Of a stretch of DNA of 64,000 nucleotides, positions 55,914-63,141 are shown in pieces; within the stretch, counting starts at the first letter, position 1, and every line of letters starts with the position of its first letter. The notes under the pieces were generated by a model. The model ran no database searches and was not told the DNA's origin. It saw nothing but the letters and a program-made list of their open reading frames with translations. A program made the translations under genes and the position numbers. Origin of the DNA: Streptomyces flaveolus. GTDB taxonomy: Bacteria > Actinomycetota > Actinomycetes > Streptomycetales > Streptomycetaceae. Location: positions 1 through 64,000 of the forward strand of contig NZ_JNWV01000020.1 in the NCBI RefSeq assembly GCF_000716535.1, in the 5' to 3' direction.

Positions 55914-56777
55914 ATGCAAGCCCTGATCGTTCTCATCGTCGTGATCGGTCTCCTGGCCGTCCTGGCCCTCGCCCTGTCCGTGAAGGTCGTCAAGCAGTAC
56001 GAGAAGGGAGTGCTGTTCCGCTTCGGCCGACTTGTCGGAACACGCTCCCCGGGGCTGCGGCTCATCATCCCGTTCGTCGACGCCCTGCACCGGGTGTCGC
56101 TGCGGGTCGTCACCATGCCGATCCAGTCCCAGGGCATCATCACCCGGGACAACGTGAGCGTGGACGTGTCGGCGGTCGCCTACTTCCGGGTCGTCGACGC
56201 CGTGAAGTCGGTTGTCGCCGTGGAGAACGTCAACGCGGCGATCAACCAGATCGCCCAGACCACCCTGCGGAAGGTCGTCGGCCGGCACACGCTCGACGAG
56301 ACGCTGTCGGAGACGGACCGTATCAACCTGGACATCCGCCAGATCCTCGACGTCACCACCGTCGACTGGGGTGTGCAGGTCACGCTGGTCGAGCTCAAGG
56401 ACATCCAGCTGCCCGACACCATGAAGCGCGCCATGGCCCGCCAGGCCGAGGCCGAGCGCGAGAAGCGAGCGAAGATCATCAACGCGGAGGGCGAGTCCCT
56501 GGCCGCAGCCGCGCTCGGCGACGCCTCGGACACCATGATGGCCCACCCCCTGGCGCTTCAACTACGCAATCTCCAGAGCCTGGTGGAGATCGGTGTCGAC
56601 CAGAACACCACCGTCGTCTTCCCGGCCCCCCTCATGAGCACGATCGGCGAGCTCGGCTCCTTCCTCGCCCGGGAAACCGCTGCCGCCGCACCCGCCGCGG
56701 CAGCGCCACCGGCCGGCACCGGCCGCACCGACAAGTCCCTCAGCCCGGCCGCCAGCGCGCCCGGCACCGCGGCGTGA
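55914..56777 (+). CDS. Stomatin-like (slipin, SPFH/band 7) protein
   Basis: A 287-residue membrane protein. One TM helix (about 3-24, ALIVLIVVIGLLAVLALALS) anchors an SPFH domain (about 25-205): VKQYEKGVLFRFGRLVGTRS, PGLRLIIPFVDALHRVSLRV, ITRDNVSVDVSAVAYFRVVD, VDWGVQVTLVELKDIQLPDT, followed by the AEREKRAKIINAEGES helix. The C-terminal 45 residues are Ala/Pro-rich. Slipins form membrane-domain scaffolds and often work with a NfeD partner protease, absent here. The next gene is an AAA+ ATPase fusion, which could be the functional partner. AGGAG is placed 7 nt before ATG 55914. Confidence 0.9.
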   Translation: MQALIVLIVVIGLLAVLALALSVKVVKQYEKGVLFRFGRLVGTRSPGLRLIIPFVDALHRVSLRVVTMPIQSQGIITRDNVSVDVSAVAYFRVVDAVKSVVAVENVNAAINQIAQTTLRKVVGRHTLDETLSETDRINLDIRQILDVTTVDWGVQVTLVELKDIQLPDTMKRAMARQAEAEREKRAKIINAEGESLAAAALGDASDTMMAHPLALQLRNLQSLVEIGVDQNTTVVFPAPLMSTIGELGSFLARETAAAAPAAAAPPAGTGRTDKSLSPAASAPGTAA

Positions 56778-56896
56778 AGCCGACTACGGCCCGAACGATC
56801 CGTGGCACCAGGGAGGATTCGTGACCGTCGCCTGTCGCGCGCGTCCTCCGGACACCGGCTGATGATGGGAGTACGATCGAACACGCGGAGCTGATC

Positions 56897-58165
56897 ATGA
56901 CGGGTTGGCGGGTCAGGGACTACACCCAGGACGATCTCGAAGCGGTGATCCGTGTCGACATGCAGAGCGGCACGACCGAGGAGCCGCCGCTCTTCCCACT
57001 CTCGGACGCCGTGACGGCCCTCCAGGCATGCCACCCGGCCGTGGTGGCCACGGCCGACGACGTACTGATCGGCGCCGCGGTGAGCAGGGTGGAGAGCGAA
57101 CGGGCATGGATCCTGCGCATCTGCATGGCGCCCGGCTGGCGGCAGCGCGGGCTGGGCAGTGCCCTGATCACCGCCCTTGAGCAACGGCTCTTCGCCGCCG
57201 GCGTCCGCGCGGTGCACGCCGCCCTGCCCGAGGGCGAGACCGGTGCCACCGCCCTGCGCAACTGCGACTTCGGTGCCCGCCCCGGTCTGGTCTTCTTCGA
57301 AAAACGCGGACCGGTGACCCCGCAGTCGGCCGGCACGCTGTCCTCGCTCGGAGCGGAGCTGCCGCCAGGGGGGCTCTGGCAGAAGGTCGCGGGCATGCAA
57401 CGGGAGAAGCAGCTCATCGAGCGGCGCCTGGTCCTGCCGCTGGCCCATCCCGAACTGGCCGCCCAGCACGGAGTGGAACCGCCACGGGCGGTGATGCTGT
57501 TCGGCCCGCCCGGGACCGGCAAGAGCACGTTCGCGCACGCGATCGCCAGCCGCCTGGGATGGCCCTTCCTCGAACTGTTCCCCGCCCGTCTGGCCGCCGA
57601 GTACGGCCTGGCGACCGGGCTGAACCGGCGCTTCGACGAGATCGCCCGGCTCGACCACGTCCTCGTCTTCATCGACGAGGTCGAGGAGGTCGCCGGCGAA
57701 CGCGGCGGCGCGGACGCCGCCGCTGTCGGCGTCGTCAACGAACTGCTCAAGGCGATCGTCCGGTTCCGAAGCCAGGACGGACGGCTGCTCGTCTGCGCCA
57801 CGAACAACGTGACCACGCTCGACTCCGCGTTCCTGCGGCACGGCCGCTTCGACTACGTGCTGCCGATCGGCCCTCCCGACCACACCGCCAGGACCGCGCT
57901 GTGGGAGAGCTACCTGGCCCGAGCGGGCGCACGGGCCGACAGCGCGGTACTCGCGTCCGCCAGCGAGGGGTTCACCCCCGCCGACATCGCCCACGCGGCG
58001 CGCACCGTCTCCCAGGCCCAGTTCGAGCGCACCTTCGACACCGGAACCCGGACCACCCCCACCACCGACGACTACCTGGACACGATCCGCGACACCAAGC
58101 CCACGGTCAGCGCCGCCATGGCCCAGGACTTCGCCCAGCAAACGGAAAAGTACGCCCGCATCTAG
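56897..58165 (+). CDS. GNAT acetyltransferase-AAA+ ATPase fusion
   Basis: A 422-residue protein with two enzyme modules. Residues 1-136 are a GNAT N-acetyltransferase; the acetyl-CoA loop is PGWRQRGLGSALI (79-91) and the fold ends at GLVFFEKRG. Residues about 160-420 are one AAA+ module: Walker A GPPGTGKS (203-210), Walker B VLVFIDEVEE (255-264), sensor 1 VCATNNV, arginine-finger region RHGRFDYVLPIGPPD and sensor-2 helix. It resembles single-ring spastin/FtsH-type AAA+ folds but lacks a protease. The start is ATG 56897 with GGAG 6 nt upstream, 119 nt after the stomatin gene. Fusion of acetylation and remodelling activities is unusual; partners and substrate are unknown. Confidence 0.85.
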   Translation: MTGWRVRDYTQDDLEAVIRVDMQSGTTEEPPLFPLSDAVTALQACHPAVVATADDVLIGAAVSRVESERAWILRICMAPGWRQRGLGSALITALEQRLFAAGVRAVHAALPEGETGATALRNCDFGARPGLVFFEKRGPVTPQSAGTLSSLGAELPPGGLWQKVAGMQREKQLIERRLVLPLAHPELAAQHGVEPPRAVMLFGPPGTGKSTFAHAIASRLGWPFLELFPARLAAEYGLATGLNRRFDEIARLDHVLVFIDEVEEVAGERGGADAAAVGVVNELLKAIVRFRSQDGRLLVCATNNVTTLDSAFLRHGRFDYVLPIGPPDHTARTALWESYLARAGARADSAVLASASEGFTPADIAHAARTVSQAQFERTFDTGTRTTPTTDDYLDTIRDTKPTVSAAMAQDFAQQTEKYARI

Positions 58166-58204
58166 CGTCCAGGCCGGGTGGGGAGTCGATCTGCGACGGA
58201 CGTG

Positions 58205-58690
58205 TCAGGCCGGCGTAGGTGGCGTGTCGCTGCCCGTTTCGATGAGGATCTGCCTGGCCTCGGTGACGTTTTCGGCCCGTACGGCCCTGGCCATCGCGGC
58301 GCGTGCCGCGTCGGGCGACGTGTCCGGAGGGACCAGCAACAGAGAGAAAAGGTCCCCTTCGCCTCGGGTGATGAGGACGGTGTCGTCACCGACCGGGAAG
58401 GAGTCGATGTGCACGACCCGGTCGTCGACCATCACCCGGGTCGGCAGTCCGTCCCAGGCACTGCCGTCCAGACCGACCCGGGTGACAGGTCCGAGATGCT
58501 CGGTCAACGCGGAGATCAGCGAGGGCAGCTCCGCACCGATGTCCCGGGACCGCGGCCACCATGCGCCGTCCAGGATTCCCTCGCGTGCGTGGGTGGTCTC
58601 CAGTCGCAGCAGGGCCGTTCCGGGTTTCACCGACCGGTGCACGGCGTCCGGCAGGAGCCTGGGGAAGTCGGGGGTGTCTGAGCCTGCCAT
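58205..58690 (-). CDS. DUF5994 family protein (copy 3, divergent)
   Basis: A 161-residue DUF5994 protein, the least similar of the four. It retains LDGAWWPRSRDIGAELPSL, GPVTRVGLDGSAWDGLPTRV, VVHIDSFPVGDDTVLITRGE and LFSLLLVPPDTSPDAARAAM but has lost the PHKLLLL and WDLLVIPPET wording. ATG 58690 was preferred; the upstream frame is not family sequence. It converges with the GNAT-AAA+ gene (39 nt). Its upstream region has the 15-mer gtgcggagtaccgtg shared with copy 2, but not the hairpin core. Confidence 0.82.
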   Translation of the reverse strand: MAGSDTPDFPRLLPDAVHRSVKPGTALLRLETTHAREGILDGAWWPRSRDIGAELPSLISALTEHLGPVTRVGLDGSAWDGLPTRVMVDDRVVHIDSFPVGDDTVLITRGEGDLFSLLLVPPDTSPDAARAAMARAVRAENVTEARQILIETGSDTPPTPA

Positions 58691-58758
58691 GGTGTCCGCC
58701 CGTCCGCAGAGAGCAGTGCGACCGCACGGCGTGCGACCACGATACGACCCTGCTACCT

Positions 58759-58773
58759 CACGGTACTCCGCAC
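58759..58773 (-). promoter_or_regulatory. 15-mer shared by DUF5994 copies 2 and 3
   Basis: On the minus strand gtgcggagtaccgtg, identical to 55086-55100 before copy 2. It includes cggagtaccg, nearly palindromic. Here the frame opened by its GTG stops after two codons, so the shared feature is more likely a promoter or protein-binding box than a ribosome site. Confidence 0.5.
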
Positions 58774-58822
58774 GACGCTCCCGCGAGCGCTTCGCCGCAG
58801 GCGCGGTTGCGGAAACAGGCAA

Positions 58823-58850
58823 CGGCTCCGGCGTATACCCACCGGAGCCG
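58823..58850 (-). terminator. Terminator of the DUF5994-4/membrane-protein operon
   Basis: Perfect 9-bp inverted repeat cggctccgg (58823-58831) / ccggagccg (58842-58850) with a 10-nt loop. It lies about 120 nt beyond the stop of the minus-strand gene at 58974 and upstream of DUF5994-3. Strong GC stem without T-tract. Confidence 0.6.
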
Positions 58851-58973
58851 CCCTTCCGGGTCATTGCACGTGAGCGTGCGCCGACCCGCTTTCCAGGTTA
58901 CGTCAAAGGGACTAATCCGCCATAAGCAATCCTTGCGAGGGTTCACCTCGGTCCGAGAAGCCGACGCGGCCGC

Positions 58974-59498
58974 TCAGCCACGCCCTTCCTCTTCCGTCTC
59001 CATCTGCCGGATCCCCTGGTGCGTCAGCGTGATCATCCCGGGCGTGTTGCCCCTCTCCCAGTCCACGACGACCCAGCCTTCACCTGCCAGGTACATACAG
59101 GCAGCGGCCATGTCCTGCTCAGGGATACCCAGGTCCGTGCGGAGCTTCGCCCCATCGACACCCAGGAGGCGATTGCCCTCGGCGGCCTGGTACAGAGCCT
59201 GCATGATCCTCTCGCGGTACGTCTTCCGGTCCCGCAACATCGCCATGACGCGCCTTCCTCTACTGCCCACGGTCGGGCCGAAGCCGATGTCATCCGCGGT
59301 CGCCGTCGCGGTGGGGCGCGTCGGAACGGTCGCGTCCACCGACCGACGGTGTCTCCGGGGCCGACGCCCGATCCCCGGCAGAACATCGCTGTAGTGGAAG
59401 GCAGCGATCCGTTCGGCGTGCTGGCCGTTGAGCCGGTGGATCAGAACGACTCCGACGGCGATCAGGACGAGCAGCACGGCCACGGCGATGACGAGCAT
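58974..59498 (-). CDS. One-TM protein fused to a winged-helix domain
   Basis: A 174-residue frame. Residues 1-22 are a TM helix (MLVIAVAVLLVLIAVGVVLI), followed by HAERIAAFHYSDVLPGIG, an Arg-rich segment and a Thr/Pro linker. Residues about 88-165 are a winged-helix domain (YRERIMQALYQAAEGNRLLG; LRTDLGIPEQDMAAACMYLA; GWVVVDWERGNTPGMITLTH). GGAGGTGA precedes the ATG. An internal ATG at 59246 has an excellent SD, GAGGAAGG, 7 nt upstream, so a separate cytoplasmic winged-helix protein may also be made. It starts 6 nt after DUF5994-4. A membrane-tethered DNA-binding protein is possible. Its N-terminus resembles the small protein at 53969-54130. Confidence 0.7.
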   Translation of the reverse strand: MLVIAVAVLLVLIAVGVVLIHRLNGQHAERIAAFHYSDVLPGIGRRPRRHRRSVDATVPTRPTATATADDIGFGPTVGSRGRRVMAMLRDRKTYRERIMQALYQAAEGNRLLGVDGAKLRTDLGIPEQDMAAACMYLAGEGWVVVDWERGNTPGMITLTHQGIRQMETEEEGRG

Positions 59499-59504
59499 GG
59501 GATC

Positions 59505-60041
59505 TCACCTCCGCCGACCGGCGGGCGAAGGCCCTGCCGAGCCGATGGGCCGGGGCAGGGACGACGGTCGACCTGCTCCGCCGTCGGCCTCCCAGGCTTC
59601 TTCCCTGTTTCGTGCGTCGATCCTGTCTGCTGCTTGCTCCCGGGCCGAGGCATCGACGCCGTCGCCGACCATCAACTGCGCGGCGGCATCCGCACCGGTT
59701 TCCGGCGGAATCACCAGCACGTCCCGGCGGCCGTCAGCGGAGAAAAGAGTGAGTCTGTGGGGATCCTGCTCCTCGGTGGACCAGCCCACCTGCACGGTGC
59801 GCCCGGCGTAGGACACCCAGTGCGGCAGGACGGGCCAGTAGGCCGGGTGCACGGTGACACCCGTGATACGACCCCAGAGATCGCCCAATGCGGCCGTCAA
59901 CGACGGCAGCTCACGGGTGAAGGCACGGGAGCGAGGCCACCACATACCGTCCAGCCCGCCCGGCGCGGGCGTCAGGGACAGCCGGGCCGGCTGCGGCGGC
60001 GCACATCTGATCGATGTCGTACGGTCAATGGTCACAGCCAT
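59505..60041 (-). CDS. DUF5994 family protein (copy 4)
   Basis: A 178-residue DUF5994 protein: ARLSLTPAPGGLDGMWWPRS, ELPSLTAALGDLWGRITGVT, VHPAYWPVLPHWVSYAGRTV, QVGWSTEEQDPHRLTLFSAD and RRDVLVIPPETGADAAAQLM. Gly-Met replaces Gly-Ala before WWPRSR. A Pro/Gly-rich tail follows. ATG 60041 is placed by comparison with copies 1 and 2 and by the conserved GGTCCGCGCC just before it. The membrane/winged-helix gene follows 6 nt downstream; its SD lies inside this gene. The conserved leader is at 60042-60138. Confidence 0.85.
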   Translation of the reverse strand: MAVTIDRTTSIRCAPPQPARLSLTPAPGGLDGMWWPRSRAFTRELPSLTAALGDLWGRITGVTVHPAYWPVLPHWVSYAGRTVQVGWSTEEQDPHRLTLFSADGRRDVLVIPPETGADAAAQLMVGDGVDASAREQAADRIDARNREEAWEADGGAGRPSSLPRPIGSAGPSPAGRRR

Positions 60042-60138
60042 GGCGCGGACCTGTCCCCGGGCTCGTGGGTGCGGCCCGGCGCTGTCGATCACCGGGAACG
60101 GCACCCGCATCGGAGCCGGTGCGCGAAGAACTCCCGGT
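60042..60138 (-). promoter_or_regulatory. Conserved DUF5994 leader element (copy 4)
   Basis: The core runs from ACCGGGAG (60138) to TCCCGGTGAT (60088). Relative to copies 1 and 2 the outer inverted repeat has changed from CCGAGA/TCTCGG to CCGGGA/TCCCGG, a paired substitution that preserves pairing. The inner hairpin is GCACC..TCCGAT..GGGTGC. The distance to ATG equals that of the other copies (about 47 nt). Confidence 0.65.
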
Positions 60139-60231
60139 GTCTTCAACACTACTCCGCTCACCGGTCCGAAAAGCCCGGGATGACCAGGCAGTTTCCTACC
60201 TTCAGGACCTGGTCGCCGGTGCCGGTGCCGG

Positions 60232-61209
60232 TCAGAGCCAGTCCTTGCGCTTGAACGTCAGATACAGCAATGCGGACAGGAGCACGATGACTGCGGCGGA
60301 GGTGATGAATCCCGACTCGCGGCCGAAACCGGGATAGGGGAGGTTCTGGCCGTAGTAGCCGGTGATCGCGGTGGGTACCGCGATGATCGCGGCCCAGCTC
60401 GTCACCTTCTTCATGATCAGGTTCATGCGATTGGCCTGGACCGAGAGGTTCGTCTCCATGACCGAGGCCACCAGGTCCCGCAGTGATTCCGTCCACTCGG
60501 TCGCACGCAGCACGTGGTCGTAGACGTCCTGGTAGTACGGGACGAGAGGGTCGGTGATCAGGTGCAGGCCGGGGCGCATGAGCCCGTTGACCACCTCGCG
60601 CATCGGAAGCACGACGCGGCGCAGCCGGACGAGCGACTTACGCAGCGCGAAGACCCGGCGCTGCACGGCTTCGATCTCACGGCGCCCAGCCGCGAAGAGC
60701 AGGCCCTCCAGCTCCTCGATGCCGTCGTCCAGTTGCTGGACGGCGGCGAAGTGTCCGTCCACAAGATGGTCGAGCAGGCCGTGCAGCAGGAATCCGACGC
60801 CGTGGCCGGCCAGGTCCGGGCTCTCGTCCCAGCGGGCAACGACGTCCTCGATGTCGAAGCCGTCGTCCTTGCGGACGGTGATCATGGCCTGGCCGGTGAG
60901 GAATACGGCGATCTCGCTGTACGTCAGCTGCGCACCGTCCGGGCTGACGGTCACGGCATAGGCGCTGAGGAACTCGTGGGTGCGATAGCGGTCGAGTTTC
61001 GGCCGCTGTCCACGCTGGGCGGCATCCTCCAGAGCCAGTTCGTGGATGCCGAACTCCTGACCGAGCATGGTGAGTTCAGCGGCTCCGGGCCGGTGCAGGT
61101 CCAGCCACAGGACCGACGCCGGATCAGCGAGATGCGCAGGGACGTCACCGACGGGAAAGTCCTCCAGGACGAGAGTGCCGTCGTGATACAGCCGGGTACG
61201 CGTCACCAT
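60232..61209 (-). CDS. CorA family divalent cation channel
   Basis: A 325-residue Mg2+/Co2+ transporter of the CorA family. The cytoplasmic alpha/beta domain (1-~200) is followed by the long stalk helix and two C-terminal TM helices (about 265-285 and 300-320). The selectivity motif after TM1 is YGQN (in ITGYYGQNLPYPGF) rather than the usual YGMN, so the GxN core is kept but Met is replaced by Gln, as in some actinobacterial paralogues. The C-terminus is the basic KRKDW. It is divergent from the desaturase. Ion specificity may differ from standard CorA. Confidence 0.9.
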   Translation of the reverse strand: MVTRTRLYHDGTLVLEDFPVGDVPAHLADPASVLWLDLHRPGAAELTMLGQEFGIHELALEDAAQRGQRPKLDRYRTHEFLSAYAVTVSPDGAQLTYSEIAVFLTGQAMITVRKDDGFDIEDVVARWDESPDLAGHGVGFLLHGLLDHLVDGHFAAVQQLDDGIEELEGLLFAAGRREIEAVQRRVFALRKSLVRLRRVVLPMREVVNGLMRPGLHLITDPLVPYYQDVYDHVLRATEWTESLRDLVASVMETNLSVQANRMNLIMKKVTSWAAIIAVPTAITGYYGQNLPYPGFGRESGFITSAAVIVLLSALLYLTFKRKDWL

Positions 61210-61457
61210 GACCCGAGGCTAGTGTCTTATATCCCTTCCATGCCGCTTCGCCCCGATTGCCAGCGCGGCAGGTTCATCGACAGCAGTCACCCTCCGTGGG
61301 GGCCTTACGTCAAAGCCCGCGACATCCGGAGCTCCGACCGACGAGCATCGGGTGCCGGTCCGAAGGCAGGGATGTGGGTACCCGGCCGCCGCATCGCATC
61401 CGGCGTACACCGCACGACCGGATGCGGCCCGTCAGCCGGGAAGGACACTCCGAGACC

Positions 61458-62510
61458 ATGACCACGCATACCCCGCGCCGTCGCCCGCCTCCCCCCGCAG
61501 GTGGCAGTGATTTCGCCCGCCTGTCGAAGAAGATCGCCGAGGCCGGCCTGATGAACCGGCGCCCCGGCCACTACACCGTCCGGTCCATCGTCGTGGCCGT
61601 CGCCTACGCCGGGGGCTGGAGCGCGTTCGTCGTCATCGGCGCCGGGTGGTGGACCCTGGCGCTCGCCGCGTTCCTCGCCGTGATGTTCGGGCAGGTGGCT
61701 CTGCTCGCCCACGACGTCGCGCACCGCCAGGTCTTCCGCCGGCGCCGGCCCAGCGAGACGGCCGGCCGCATCGCCGGGGCCGCGATCGGGATGGGCTACG
61801 GATGGTGGCAGGACAAACACACCCGCCACCACGCCAACCCCAACCACGAGGACCTCGACCCCGACATCGCCCCGGACCTGCTGGTGTGGTCCCAGGACCA
61901 GGCCCGCGCCGCGACCGGACTGCCGAGGATCATCGGCCGTCGGCAGGCGTTCCTCTTCTTTCCCCTGCTCCTGCTCGAAGGGGTCAACCTTCATGTCTCC
62001 AGCGCGCGAGCATTGGGCAACCGCGCCCTGAAGAACCGCGCCCTGGACGGCACGCTGCTCTACGGGCACACCGCCGCCTACCTGACCGCAGTGTTCATCG
62101 TCCTCCCACCCGGCATGGCGATCGCGTTCCTGGCCGTCCACCAGGGCCTGTTCGGCCTCTACCTCGGTTGTCTGTTCGCCCCCAACCACAAAGGCATGCC
62201 GATCCTGACCGGCAAGGACCGCCCCGACTTCCTGCGCCGTCAGGTCCTCACCGCACGCAACGTACGCGGCAGCTGGTTCACCGACCTCGCCCTGGGCGGC
62301 CTGAACCACCAGATCGAACACCACCTGTTCCCCAGCATGCCCAGCCCCCACCTGCGCAGGGCCCGGCCCATCGTCCGCCGCTACTGCCAGGACCTGGGAG
62401 TCGACTACCTGGAAACCGGACTGATCGCCTCCTACCGGCAAGCACTCACCAGCCTCCACCGAGCAGGAGCCCCACTGCGGCGAGCCCGTATCGGCAGCGC
62501 CCCAGCATGA
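61458..62510 (+). CDS. Membrane fatty-acid desaturase
   Basis: A 350-residue acyl-lipid desaturase of the integral-membrane di-iron family. Three His clusters bind iron: HDVAH (85-89), HTRHH (121-125) and QIEHH (near 289, in GGLNHQIEHHLFP). Four TM stretches flank them. It introduces a double bond into membrane or CoA-bound fatty acids and would change membrane fluidity, fitting the envelope-stress theme. The ATG at 61458 is preceded by GGAAGGA at about 12 nt. A strong terminator follows the gene. Confidence 0.9.
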   Translation: MTTHTPRRRPPPPAGGSDFARLSKKIAEAGLMNRRPGHYTVRSIVVAVAYAGGWSAFVVIGAGWWTLALAAFLAVMFGQVALLAHDVAHRQVFRRRRPSETAGRIAGAAIGMGYGWWQDKHTRHHANPNHEDLDPDIAPDLLVWSQDQARAATGLPRIIGRRQAFLFFPLLLLEGVNLHVSSARALGNRALKNRALDGTLLYGHTAAYLTAVFIVLPPGMAIAFLAVHQGLFGLYLGCLFAPNHKGMPILTGKDRPDFLRRQVLTARNVRGSWFTDLALGGLNHQIEHHLFPSMPSPHLRRARPIVRRYCQDLGVDYLETGLIASYRQALTSLHRAGAPLRRARIGSAPA

Positions 62511-62590
62511 CGCACCGGCGCCGGCGACGTACTCCAGAGCCCTGTCCCGGTGCCCGGCTGCAGTGATCCGGTGAAACGCAACTGCCGGAA

Positions 62591-62618
62591 CAGCCCCGTC
62601 GGCTTCCCGGCGGGGCTG
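62591..62618 (+). terminator. Strong terminator after the desaturase
   Basis: cagccccgtcgg (62591-62602) pairs with ccggcggggctg (62607-62618) over 12 bp with one G-T pair; the loop is cttc. It lies 80 nt downstream of the desaturase stop. Confidence 0.75.
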
Positions 62619-62649
62619 CGCCGCCTCACGGCTCCCCTTGAGGTGGCTG

Positions 62650-62783
62650 CTAACGCGGTCGCGCGAGCGCGGCCACCAGACGGTCCAGCAGGGCCGGTGC
62701 GGAACCGGTGGGAGCGAGCGTGAGGCGAAGGACGGGGCGAGCCCGCCTTCGGGTGAAGCCGGGCGGGAGATGGTCGCAGTCAT
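62650..62783 (-). pseudogene. Relic of a fifth DUF5994 gene
   Basis: Begins MTATISRPASPEGGLAP, like copy 1 (MTATIPFTPAVGD). After a frameshift, frame 1 carries VLRLTLAPTGSAPALLD and another frame carries WWPRSRD, the two halves of the DUF5994 N-terminus. It ends after about 45 codons with none of the remaining domain. Its upstream leader resembles the others, so the copy decayed after duplication. Part of the 631-bp gap between desaturase and hydrolase. Confidence 0.75.
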
Positions 62784-62870
62784 GACGCGAACCCTGCCTC
62801 GGGCCGACCGGAAGCGGCCCGGCGTATTGGATCACCGAGAACTACACAGACATGAAGGCCGATGTTCGAA
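62784..62870 (-). promoter_or_regulatory. Conserved DUF5994 leader element (relic copy)
   Basis: Core from ACCGAG (62870) to CTCGGTGAT (near 62831), about 48 nt before the relic ATG, with the distal GGGTTCGCGTC. The outer CCGAG/CTCGG repeat survives; the inner hairpin is degraded. The flanking frame also ends as ATGA at the relic start. Confidence 0.55.
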
Positions 62871-63141
62871 GGGTCCTCGGTAACTCCAGCGTACTTCTGG
62901 GCAGTACGACTCAGTGGTCTGCGTCGTAAGTCTTTCGGGGGTTGACTTCGCGGCTGGGCGTCGGCGGGCTTGTGGCCAGGTGACGGGGCGGATCTGGCAT
63001 GCGATGCCGAGGGCATTCTCGGGTGCCGATGGGAATGCCGGCGTACAGGAGGCGTCTGATCGGGGGAGGCTGGCTCGCCCGGGCCCGCCTTGTCCCGGGC
63101 GCGCCTGGGGCCGAGGCGGCGGAGGGATGTGGCGTCAGGAG
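62871..63141. other. Rest of the gene-free gap before the hydrolase
   Basis: No gene or RNA recognised. The frames here are open without family motifs. The downstream flank of the minus-strand hydrolase and the upstream flank of the DUF5994 relic meet in this stretch. Confidence 0.5.
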
